The notes below the pieces were generated by a model. The model ran no database searches, had not been told where the DNA came from, and saw nothing but the letters and a program-made list of their open reading frames with translations. Shown piece by piece: positions 6,987-12,546 of a stretch of DNA of 29,191 nucleotides (the stretch's first letter is position 1; each line of letters starts with the position of its first letter). Origin of the DNA: a virus; IMG/VR virus record IMGVR_UViG_3300009030_000013, positions 1-29,191 of that record; one strand, 5' to 3'. The position numbers and the translations under genes were made by a program.

Positions 6987-7012
6987 GGGGGGGCCGGGAA
7001 GCCGGTCCCTCC
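6987..7012 (+). promoter_or_regulatory. 11-bp GC stem with GAAG loop
   Basis: GGGGGGGCCGG (6987-6997) pairs with CCGGTCCCTCC (7002-7012), using two G-U pairs, closed by a GAAG tetraloop. It starts six bases after the upstream stop and precedes the 7037 gene. There is no following U-tract, so it resembles the other leader hairpins of this block more than a classical terminator. Confidence 0.55.
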
Positions 7013-7036
7013 ACCGTTCGCTCTGGGGGAAACAAC

Positions 7037-7258
7037 ATGCTCAGTGAGCAAGAGACCGACATCATGTGGTCCATCGCGAAGATGGAAGAGGTGTTGGAGC
7101 TCGTGCCGGTGACAGACTGGCACGACGAGTGGAAGAGCCGAGTGGAAGACGCCGAAGAGATGCGAGATTGCATCGAACTGGTGATCAATCGGTTGATCCA
7201 AAGTAAAGGGATTGCAAAGTTGATGGGTAGGACAGGCGGATCAAAGAAGCGGGCGTAG
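7037..7258 (+). CDS. Small acidic helical hypothetical protein
   Basis: A 73-residue protein, largely helical and acidic in the first 50 residues (SEQETDIMWSIAKMEEVLEL), with a basic C-terminal tail (GRTGGSKKRA). A GGGGGA ribosome site lies 7-12 bases upstream of the ATG. A leader hairpin precedes it, and a short gap with GAGGAGG separates it from the next gene. No family is recognised. Confidence 0.65.
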   Translation: MLSEQETDIMWSIAKMEEVLELVPVTDWHDEWKSRVEDAEEMRDCIELVINRLIQSKGIAKLMGRTGGSKKRA

Positions 7259-7275
7259 CCCGAGGAGGAAACGAA

Positions 7276-7494
7276 ATGGTATTCGTTGGAACACCGGTGT
7301 GTATTGGCTGTCGAAAGAAGCCAATCGAGTTGGATGAGTACATCGAGGCAGCTGAAGACTTCCAGCAAGACGTGAACCTGTACGTGCGTGAGGGTGAAGG
7401 CACCTACAACGACAGCAACGGTCACTTCCTATGCACTGACTGTTACGTCAGAGCAGGGGCACCCAGTACACCCAATGGATGGGTGGCACCGTGA
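7276..7494 (+). CDS. Small zinc-ribbon protein
   Basis: A 72-residue protein with an N-terminal CIGC (residues 9-12) and a second CTDC (residues 52-55), the two knuckles of a treble-clef or zinc-ribbon fold, separated by a predicted helix (EAAEDFQQDVNLYV). AGGAGG precedes the ATG. The stop overlaps a GTG start of the DUF2493 gene. It may be a nucleic-acid-binding or adaptor protein; the target is unknown. Confidence 0.7.
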   Translation: MVFVGTPVCIGCRKKPIELDEYIEAAEDFQQDVNLYVREGEGTYNDSNGHFLCTDCYVRAGAPSTPNGWVAP

Positions 7495-7868
7495 AGAACG
7501 TGATCATCGCTGGCAGCAGAGATTGGACTGACCGAGAGACGATCAAGCGAGAGCTCCAGTCCCTGGTGGACCATGTGTCTGGCCGCGAATCCATCACAGT
7601 TGTGACTGGCGGAGCGAGAGGAGCAGACACGATCGGTCACGAGATTGCAATCGAGGCCGGACATGCCAATACAGTCATGTATGCACAGTGGGACGTGCAT
7701 GGCATGAGTGCAGGCTACAAACGAAACATGGAGATGGCCAAGATCTCTACCCACCTGCTTGCATTTTGGGATGGCAAAAGCAAGGGAACCAAGCACATGA
7801 TCAACATCGCACGTGAGCGTGGCTTGGTAGTGCGTGTGATCACTCGACACATGGAGGATACGGGATGA
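7491..7868 (+). CDS. DUF2493 (YspA/SLOG-like) nucleotide-ligand-binding protein
   Basis: A 125-residue protein beginning MKNVIIAGSRDW, with TVVTGGARGAD (about 38-48), AGYKRNMEM (about 75-83) and LLAFWDGKSKGTKHM (about 90-104). These are the glycine-rich loop, central acidic loop and C-terminal motif of the DUF2493 branch of the SLOG superfamily, a Rossmannoid fold that binds nucleotide-derived ligands. The GTG at 7491 overlaps the previous stop (GTGA); an in-frame ATG at 7479 would add four residues. A second DUF2493-like protein lies about 3 kb downstream. The family's biochemical role is mostly unknown, so ligand sensing or sequestration here is inference. Confidence 0.88.
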   Translation: MKNVIIAGSRDWTDRETIKRELQSLVDHVSGRESITVVTGGARGADTIGHEIAIEAGHANTVMYAQWDVHGMSAGYKRNMEMAKISTHLLAFWDGKSKGTKHMINIARERGLVVRVITRHMEDTG

Positions 7869-8098
7869 CTGCCATCTATCACGTGACACGAGTCAAGGAC
7901 ATCAAGGAAGAGAACGAGGACTACAACTACAGCAGTGAACAGCAAGCCATCGAACATGCCACCGCCATGATCAATGACAACCAGCTGAAGTTCAATGGCG
8001 AGGCACGCAACCGCAGCTACCGAGTGACCAAGGTGATGTGTTGGGTCAAACCCAAGCCCATCCAAACCGAAGTCGTCATCGAGAGGCCCATCACATGA
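7865..8098 (+). CDS. Small hypothetical protein coupled to the DUF2493 gene
   Basis: A 77-residue soluble protein starting MTAIYHVTRVKDIKEENEDY, with alternating charged and aromatic residues that suggest a small alpha/beta fold. ATGA overlaps join it to both the DUF2493 gene upstream and the membrane-protein gene downstream. No family is recognised. Confidence 0.7.
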   Translation: MTAIYHVTRVKDIKEENEDYNYSSEQQAIEHATAMINDNQLKFNGEARNRSYRVTKVMCWVKPKPIQTEVVIERPIT

Positions 8099-8406
8099 AA
8101 GACAACGTCAAGTTCGTGGTACTCCTCAGCTTCAATGTATCTCTCACTATCTGGCTGGCACTAGGCATGTATGGCACTGAAGTGGGGGTACTCAGTCTCT
8201 CTGCTCTGTCCTTCATGGGTGTGGTGAATGGATGGATCATTGGTCTGTTCGTGGCACACAAGCTCAACATCAAGCTGAATTCTGATGTCATCCATCGAGA
8301 GGGAGATCGAGTCATCGAACAGGTACGTGAGACCCTGCGTGAAGAGAGAGAACGAGATCCACACAGCCTGGACTGGTTGAAACGAGGTGATCACCGTGAG
8401 CAGTAA
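8095..8406 (+). CDS. Small two-TM membrane protein with charged cytoplasmic tail
   Basis: A 103-residue protein with two likely membrane segments, about residues 5-27 (VVLLSFNVSLTIWLALGMY) and 31-58 (LSLSALSFMGVVNGWIIGLF), followed by a basic and acidic helical tail (REGDRVIEQVRETLREERER). ATGA overlap with the upstream gene. Function is unknown. A membrane protein beside a ligand-binding protein could be a superinfection or defence-related component, but it could equally be a simple inner-membrane remodeller. Confidence 0.7.
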   Translation: MKDNVKFVVLLSFNVSLTIWLALGMYGTEVGVLSLSALSFMGVVNGWIIGLFVAHKLNIKLNSDVIHREGDRVIEQVRETLREERERDPHSLDWLKRGDHREQ

Positions 8407-8692
8407 GGACAGACCGGGATACAAGTTCAAGAACATGATGGTGAGGGAGAGTAGCTGGGCTGACCTCAAGCTGATGGCTCAGCTTAGAGACAAGCCACTC
8501 GGTGAGTACCTGAGTGATGTGATTGATCACGCAGTGCGTAGTGCAGACAGTCAGCACACCATCATGACTCCCAGTATGGAGAGACTCTTCAATCACATCA
8601 AGATGGAGAGAGAGACAGAGCAAGAAGCCAAGGCTGCACCCGATGAGGTGGTAGCCGAGATGAAGAAGGTCGCTGAGTCTCTCGGACAATGA
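8396..8692 (+). CDS. Small helical protein, ribbon-helix-helix-like
   Basis: A 98-residue protein. A basic N-terminus (SSKDRPGYKFKNMMVRE) is followed by SSWADLKLMAQLRDKPLGEY and LSDVIDHAV, the strand-helix-helix spacing seen in ribbon-helix-helix DNA-binding proteins. A charged C-terminal helix follows. The GTG at 8396 is preceded by GAGGTGA; a GTG at 8387 is also possible. Regulation of this operon or of host genes is inferred only. Confidence 0.6.
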   Translation: MSSKDRPGYKFKNMMVRESSWADLKLMAQLRDKPLGEYLSDVIDHAVRSADSQHTIMTPSMERLFNHIKMERETEQEAKAAPDEVVAEMKKVAESLGQ

Positions 8693-8703
8693 ACTTCACC
8701 CTC

Positions 8704-8743
8704 GTCGGACACGACGCTGCTTCGGGCGAGCGTCGTGCCCGAC
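8704..8743 (+). promoter_or_regulatory. 15-position stem-loop before the 8766 gene
   Basis: GTCGGACACGACGCT (8704-8718) pairs with AGCGTCGTGCCCGAC (8729-8743) with one A-C mismatch and a 10-base loop. The hairpin starts 12 bases after the upstream stop and ends a few bases before AAAGGAGG. No U-tract follows. Confidence 0.6.
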
Positions 8744-8765
8744 GTGGCTAAAGGAGGAATGGGAT

Positions 8766-9095
8766 ATGAACAGCCGACAGCGCAGGACAGAGCGAAGAAA
8801 GAAGGGAGAGACCGAGGCCGAGGCCGAGGTCGAAGCCGTGTTCGAGAACGTACTTCCCTATGTAGAGGAACCCTTCAAGCAGGTGCGAGCCAGTGACTGG
8901 TTCTTGTACGGTGCCGTCAGCTCATTGATCGTGTTCACCACCTTCATCATGCTGTGGTTGCAGTTTGCCTACTGGCCGGAGCTGAGAGATCACAACAGAC
9001 TGATGTCCGAGGCAATGGAGGAGGTGACACTGGCACGAGCCGAGGTTGCCGAGGCAGCTGACGCAGTGGAGGATGCGATTGCTCTATGTCCGTGA
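8766..9095 (+). CDS. Single-TM protein with flanking coiled coils
   Basis: A 109-residue protein. The N-terminus is highly basic, then Glu/Ala-rich from a GAGGCC-type codon repeat (ETEAEAEVEAVFENV). One membrane segment lies at about residues 46-70 (FLYGAVSSLIVFTTFIMLWL). A C-terminal heptad-like helix (EAMEEVTLARAEVAEAADAV) should form a coiled coil. AAAGGAGG lies upstream. It overlaps the next gene by 10 bases. Function is unknown. Confidence 0.7.
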   Translation: MNSRQRRTERRKKGETEAEAEVEAVFENVLPYVEEPFKQVRASDWFLYGAVSSLIVFTTFIMLWLQFAYWPELRDHNRLMSEAMEEVTLARAEVAEAADAVEDAIALCP

Positions 9096-9418
9096 AGAAT
9101 CAATCGCCCTATCAGCTAATCAAGGATGCCTTGCATGACAAGCATGGTCCTGCACCTGCCGACGACAGTCTCAGTTGGATCATGTGGCTGCTGGAGTTCG
9201 AGATCGGCAAGGTGATGGAGTTGATGGATGACGAAAACAAGATGGATGACAACGAGAAGTTCCAAGCCTTCGAGGCAGAGATGTTCATCTTGAGTGCTGG
9301 TATCGAGAGATGGCTGGAGCTGAGGGTCAACAAGAGAATGGCAGGCATCAGTCCCGAGAGACTGGCAGAAGCCATCGAATCCATCGAACACAACTACAAG
9401 AAGGAGACCAGCCATTGA
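9086..9418 (+). CDS. Helical acidic hypothetical protein
   Basis: A 110-residue, largely helical, acidic protein (ELMDDENKMDDNEKFQAFEA) with conserved-looking Trp residues (LSWIMWLLEF, IERWLEL). The ATG lies within the end of the preceding membrane-protein gene, and its stop overlaps the TTG start of the next gene, which indicates coupled translation. No family is recognised. Confidence 0.68.
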   Translation: MSVKNQSPYQLIKDALHDKHGPAPADDSLSWIMWLLEFEIGKVMELMDDENKMDDNEKFQAFEAEMFILSAGIERWLELRVNKRMAGISPERLAEAIESIEHNYKKETSH

Positions 9419-9804
9419 GTGACAAGAGCGATCGGCTGGATGGATTGAAGGATACGACAGCCAGAATGAAGGAACTGAGTACCAACCTGCGTGACCTCAA
9501 GCACAAGTTCAGAGCTGCACCCAGGGGTCAGTTGAAGAATGTCATCCGGGAGTTGGATGACTTGCTCAACAGTTCAGACTGCTCCGTCGATGAGATCGAA
9601 GCCATGTTGATCGGTCATCTGGAGATCACAGGTAGCCACGATGATGTAACCCGTATCATGAGGATGGCACAGCAGGGGTGGGAACGGATGGAACGAGAAG
9701 AGAACGTCAGTCACAGCCTCGACAGGGCACACGTTACCACTCTCATCTCCATCCTGAATGTGTGGCTCAAGGAATACACGAGTCATGATGTACCCGTGCA
9801 CTAG
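9415..9804 (+). CDS. Helical hypothetical protein with TTG start
   Basis: A 129-residue protein starting at TTG (TTGA overlap with the previous stop), with AAGGAG 8 bases upstream. The N-terminal half is a charged coiled-coil-like region (MKELSTNLRDLKHKFRA); the C-terminal half is mixed helical (ITGSHDDVTRIMRMAQQGWE). An upstream ATG in the same frame at 9310 is inside the previous gene and lacks support. No family is recognised. Confidence 0.65.
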   Translation: MSDKSDRLDGLKDTTARMKELSTNLRDLKHKFRAAPRGQLKNVIRELDDLLNSSDCSVDEIEAMLIGHLEITGSHDDVTRIMRMAQQGWERMEREENVSHSLDRAHVTTLISILNVWLKEYTSHDVPVH

Positions 9805-9807
9805 AGG

Positions 9808-9865
9808 GTCACGTCATGGCTGACGCGCACCCTGCTTGGGCGAGGGCGCGCGTCAGCCCAGTGAC
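9808..9865 (+). promoter_or_regulatory. 11-bp perfect stem with outer helix
   Basis: GGCTGACGCGC (9818-9828) pairs perfectly with GCGCGTCAGCC (9848-9858). GTCAC (9808-9812) pairs with GTGAC (9861-9865) across an asymmetric internal loop of 5 and 2 bases. It starts just after the 9804 stop. A bulged long helix without a U-tract is the type of structure cut by RNase III in T7-like early mRNAs. Confidence 0.55.
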
Positions 9866-9916
9866 GCGGTCCCAGTTTGATACCACAGACCATGTAACAG
9901 ACAGCGTGACGGAGTG

Positions 9917-9968
9917 AGCTCGCAACGTGGGCAGAGTCCACCGCGTGGACGGAGCCCAGTTGCGAGCT
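9917..9968 (+). promoter_or_regulatory. Elaborate 52-base hairpin before the DUF4326 gene
   Basis: Three stacked helices are visible. AGCTCGCAAC (9917-9926) pairs with GTTGCGAGCT (9959-9968), a bulged G follows, then TGGGC pairs with GCCCA. After a symmetric AGA/GGA internal loop, GTCCAC (9936-9941) pairs with GTGGAC (9945-9950) around a CGC triloop. All 21 pairs are Watson-Crick. The purine-rich internal loop could stack or bind protein. A ribosome site (GGAGG at 9982) follows soon after. Confidence 0.65.
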
Positions 9969-9995
9969 TGCATAGTCATGCGGAGGATAGAAGAG

Positions 9996-10445
9996 ATGGG
10001 TAGTTGCACGATCGAAAGCACACACACAGCGCCCATCAACTGGCAACACCAGTCACACTGTGTGTTCATTGGACGGCCGAGCAAGTGGGGCAATCCATAC
10101 GATGTGCACACCTATGGTCGAGCGGGCTGTGTCACTCGGTACTACACCTGGGTGAGTGAACGCATCATGCTGGGTGAGTTGGATCTCGATGAACTCGATG
10201 GAAAAATTTTGGTTTGCTTCTGTGTACCCAAGCTGTGTCATGGACACATCTTGAAGGCGATGCTTGAAGAGAATGAACACATCAGACTAAGGAAGGAGGG
10301 CACCACCAATGCCCAGCAGAACGAACGAGAGTACAGTCGATACCATCGTGTGGGAAAACCCACCGGTACCGAGCAAGAAGAGAATCAAGGGACTGAGGGA
10401 GCCGTACTCCACGATCCTGCTCAAGCTGAGGGAGAGACCGGGTGA
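9996..10445 (+). CDS. DUF4326-domain protein
   Basis: A 149-residue protein. After about 20 residues it reads HCVFIGRPSKWGNPY, then a Y-Y-T-W segment, L-D-G-K-I-L-V-C-F-C-V-P-K-L-C-H-G-H-I-L. The GRPSKWGNP and CxC-P-x-x-CHG motifs define DUF4326, a small family common in phages with probable metal-binding cysteines and histidine and unknown activity. GGAGG lies 9 bases upstream of the ATG. The last 46 residues overlap the next gene out of frame and are low complexity. A DUF2493-like gene follows nearby, and the two may work on the same ligand class (inference). Confidence 0.83.
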   Translation: MGSCTIESTHTAPINWQHQSHCVFIGRPSKWGNPYDVHTYGRAGCVTRYYTWVSERIMLGELDLDELDGKILVCFCVPKLCHGHILKAMLEENEHIRLRKEGTTNAQQNEREYSRYHRVGKPTGTEQEENQGTEGAVLHDPAQAEGETG

Positions 10446-10653
10446 CTGGTGTCGTCTCTCTACCTATCACAAGCAGGGTGCTGCCATCACACAGATCGAG
10501 CGATGGAGCAAGCACAAGCAGCTGAAGGACTACGAGTGGGCAGCTCACAAGGTGAAGAAGCGTTACGTCCTGTACGTGCGATACACCGGGCGACGGGAGA
10601 TGTTCGAAGACGACAACGGGTACGTCTATGCCGTCAAGAAGGACGCATCGTGA
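10309..10653 (+). CDS. Basic hypothetical protein overlapping the DUF4326 tail
   Basis: A 114-residue protein preceded by AAGGAGG. It has a basic central region (PSKKRIKGLREPYSTILLKL), then LSTYHKQGAAITQIERWSKH, a possible helix-turn-helix-like or winged segment, and a beta-rich end (KRYVLYVRYTGRREMFEDD). It starts 137 bases inside the DUF4326 frame. Its stop overlaps the next GTG start as GTGA. It may be a nucleic-acid-binding protein; no family was assigned. Confidence 0.65.
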   Translation: MPSRTNESTVDTIVWENPPVPSKKRIKGLREPYSTILLKLRERPGDWCRLSTYHKQGAAITQIERWSKHKQLKDYEWAAHKVKKRYVLYVRYTGRREMFEDDNGYVYAVKKDAS

Positions 10654-11039
10654 GCATCGCCATCATCGCTGGATCCAGGCGTCGATACCCCGATGCCAAG
10701 ATCGCTGAGCTGTGCAAGGAGTACGAACCCACGATCTTGATCCATGGGGGAGACCGAGGCACGGATCAGGCCGCTGCCGAGGTCGTCAGTAACCGATCGG
10801 ACCTCCATCTCACTGAGATTGCAGTGCATCTCAATGACAAGGCGTTTGGGATGGAGAAGGCCATCGTGCATCGCAACAAGCTCGTCGTTCAGACGGCGAT
10901 GGGCTTGGCACGCATGTTGGAAGTCAGTGTGGTGTGCTTCGCATTCCCTCACTCACAGGGAAACATCACCCAAGATCTCATCAAGAGATGCGAAGCATCC
11001 GACATCCCTATCGTCACCGTCGGAGAAGACGACAACTGA
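10650..11039 (+). CDS. Second DUF2493/SLOG-like protein
   Basis: A 129-residue protein beginning MSIAIIAGSRRRYPDAK, with ILIHGGDRGTDQAAAE (about 32-47), FGMEKAIVHRNKLVVQTA (about 72-89) and FAFPHSQGNITQDLI near residue 110. These match the GSR, GGxxGxD, RNxxM/V and C-terminal loops of DUF2493. It is clearly diverged from the 7491 protein, so recent duplication is unlikely. The GTG start overlaps the previous stop. The expected role is binding of a nucleotide-type ligand in a Rossmannoid fold; catalysis is not established for the family. Confidence 0.82.
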   Translation: MSIAIIAGSRRRYPDAKIAELCKEYEPTILIHGGDRGTDQAAAEVVSNRSDLHLTEIAVHLNDKAFGMEKAIVHRNKLVVQTAMGLARMLEVSVVCFAFPHSQGNITQDLIKRCEASDIPIVTVGEDDN

Positions 11040-11053
11040 AGTCATCTTCCATC

Positions 11054-11096
11054 GGCGGCGGCGTGCCCGCACACGGGGTGAGGGCACGCCACCGCC
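11054..11096 (+). promoter_or_regulatory. 15-position GC-rich stem-loop before the macro-like gene
   Basis: GGCGGCGGCGTGCCC (11054-11068) pairs with GGGCACGCCACCGCC (11082-11096) with one C-A mismatch and a 13-base loop. AAAGGAGA and the GTG start of the next gene follow within 20 bases. There is no U-tract. Confidence 0.6.
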
Positions 11097-11116
11097 CCAA
11101 CCAAAGGAGATTGTAC

Positions 11117-11482
11117 GTGGGATTCGGTGAAGTCAAAGGTGATATATGGGAATTGGCCGAGGTGTTTGAAGCACATGCTGTCGTTGCCATCACCTACAGT
11201 GGAGAGGAAGTCAAAATCATTCAAGACTTACCTATTCGAGTGGTGAGTTTTCCAATCCAACACCGCTGGGGTGGAGTTGCAGATCTGGATCTCATCAGGC
11301 AATCCGCCAAACGATTGATGGCGCTGGTCAACGAGAAGAAGTGGACCAAGGTACTCATGCCTCGACCGAGCTTCGAGCGAGAAGATCTTGATTGGGAGAC
11401 AGAGGTCAAACCCATCTTGGAAGATGTACTAGACCGTCGAGTGGCGGTCGTCAGCCATGCCACCACCAAGGATGCGGCATGA
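11117..11482 (+). CDS. Shortened macro-domain-like protein
   Basis: A 121-residue protein starting at GTG with AGGAGA upstream. VGFGEVKGDIWELA at the N-terminus, FPIQHRWGGVADLDLIRQSAKRL in the middle and MPRPSFEREDLDWETEVKPIL later match phage/bacterial macro-like (ADP-ribose-binding fold) proteins as I recall them: GDIW, FPVKxxW, ADLxLIxxSA, PRPGCGNGGLxW. Between the GDIW and FP motifs the usual ITTNG...GRG ligand loop is missing, and the later glycine-rich loop is replaced by SFERED. If homologous, it probably lacks normal catalysis. Fold assignment is moderate; function is unknown. Confidence 0.6.
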   Translation: MGFGEVKGDIWELAEVFEAHAVVAITYSGEEVKIIQDLPIRVVSFPIQHRWGGVADLDLIRQSAKRLMALVNEKKWTKVLMPRPSFEREDLDWETEVKPILEDVLDRRVAVVSHATTKDAA

Positions 11483-11498
11483 ATCACTGGGGGTTTCA

Positions 11499-11675
11499 AT
11501 GCAGAGGAGAAGAGTCATCGAGAAGGAAGAGCTTCAGCGTAATCTCAACGCCTGGAGACTGAGTGAACGCGACCGCAAGGTGCGGTTCGCAATCAAGAAG
11601 CAAGCCACCACATTGGGACAGTCTTGTCCTGATCTTGCTGCACTACAGCAACGAATGAAGGAGGTAGGTGTGTGA
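11499..11675 (+). CDS. Small basic helical protein
   Basis: A 58-residue, Arg/Lys/Glu-rich helical protein (RRRVIEKEELQRNLNAWRLS). The start is uncertain: ATG at 11499 has GGGGG nearby, and an in-frame ATG at 11472 overlaps the end of the macro-like gene with AAGG upstream. It ends in the ribosome site (AAGGAGG) of the following gene and overlaps its GTG start. No family is recognised. Confidence 0.5.
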   Translation: MQRRRVIEKEELQRNLNAWRLSERDRKVRFAIKKQATTLGQSCPDLAALQQRMKEVGV

Positions 11676-12055
11676 GTGTCTTCAAGGACTACGGGAGCGC
11701 CACATTTGGGGAACCCATGGAGTTTGGTGAGCCCAACGATCAGGGTGATCGAGCCACCATGATGAGGCTAGGTCCTGCTGATGCAGAGGTCACGGAGTAC
11801 ATGACTTGTCACATCATCGAAGTCGATGCCAATGACAAGTACATCCTGGAGCTCCGAATCGGGATGCCCATCAAGAGCAAAATCGTGGCTCGTATCGTTG
11901 GAGACATCGATGAAATGAAGATCATTCACATGATCCTTCACAAATGCATCGAGATTGCAGAGAAACGAAACGACAAACGGAAAGGAGAGAACGATGCCAG
12001 TGGAGGAGAAGGAACTACTGAAGCTGAGGGATCACATCAGGACACAACTGACTGA
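11672..12055 (+). CDS. Hypothetical protein with Gly-rich overlapping tail
   Basis: A 127-residue protein. The GTG start overlaps the previous stop and AAGGAGG precedes it. Residues 40-100 look like a compact alpha/beta unit (MTCHIIEVDANDKYILELRI, DEMKIIHMILHKCIEIAEKR). The last 20 residues (NDASGGEGTTEAEGS) are read out of frame within the next gene and look incidental. No family is recognised. Confidence 0.6.
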   Translation: MSVFKDYGSATFGEPMEFGEPNDQGDRATMMRLGPADAEVTEYMTCHIIEVDANDKYILELRIGMPIKSKIVARIVGDIDEMKIIHMILHKCIEIAEKRNDKRKGENDASGGEGTTEAEGSHQDTTD

Positions 12056-12422
12056 CCATGGAATCCCTCGACACCTATTCAGTAGTGTCATTGACTACAT
12101 CGTAGATGGCATGAGACCTGGAGCCTTCGTGGCTGCCATCATTCAAAACAATCTCGTCATGTCATACCTACGTGCGGATGAAGAGAACTGTCACCTGTTT
12201 ACCAACTGGGCACGTTTCCTTCATTGGGAGATGCCCATTGGTAGTTGGGGTAGCGAACCCATGTATCAGTTGTGGTGCAAGTCTGGAGGGATACACGGTC
12301 GAGCAAGAGACAGTGAAACGGAAGGAGTGATGGACATTGCAAGAATCACAAGCACTGCTGGGTCTGACGAGACGGGAGATCATCTACCTGACGAAGGTCC
12401 TTCAGTTGATGACAGCTTTTGA
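11994..12422 (+). CDS. Hypothetical protein
   Basis: A 142-residue protein with AAAGGAGA before the ATG. The N-terminal 100 residues look folded (VEEKELLKLRDHIRTQLTDH, FSSVIDYIVDGMRPGAFVAA, NWARFLHWEMPIGSWGSEPM). The last 28 residues overlap the next gene in another frame. It begins 62 bases inside its upstream neighbour. No family is recognised. Confidence 0.65.
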   Translation: MPVEEKELLKLRDHIRTQLTDHGIPRHLFSSVIDYIVDGMRPGAFVAAIIQNNLVMSYLRADEENCHLFTNWARFLHWEMPIGSWGSEPMYQLWCKSGGIHGRARDSETEGVMDIARITSTAGSDETGDHLPDEGPSVDDSF

Positions 12423-12546
12423 ACACAACATTCCCTCATGGTTGAGGGATGTGATCGTGATTCCAAAGAGACCAGCTCTCTTGATGGCCAAGGTGATACT
12501 GGTGCGGAATCAGTTGGAAGATAAGGAGCGAAAAGAACATGCCTAA
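12337..12546 (+). CDS. Small hypothetical protein with TTG start
   Basis: A 69-residue, mostly helical protein (LLGLTRREIIYLTKVLQLMT, then ALLMAKVILVRNQLEDKE). The TTG at 12337 has GAAGGAG 9 bases upstream. It overlaps the preceding frame by 86 bases and the AAA+ gene by 8. The AAA+ ribosome site (AAGGAG) lies in its 3' end. The tight link to the ATPase suggests co-expression; function is unknown. Confidence 0.55.
   Translation: MQESQALLGLTRREIIYLTKVLQLMTAFEHNIPSWLRDVIVIPKRPALLMAKVILVRNQLEDKERKEHA

Noticed and set aside
9927-9995. Longer N-terminus for the DUF4326 protein
   Set aside because: The extra codons are part of the leader hairpin; GGAGG at the right distance supports the ATG at 9996.
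11479-11562. A 27-codon frame after the macro-like gene
   Set aside because: No ribosome site and no recognisable sequence; the longer overlapping frame is preferred.
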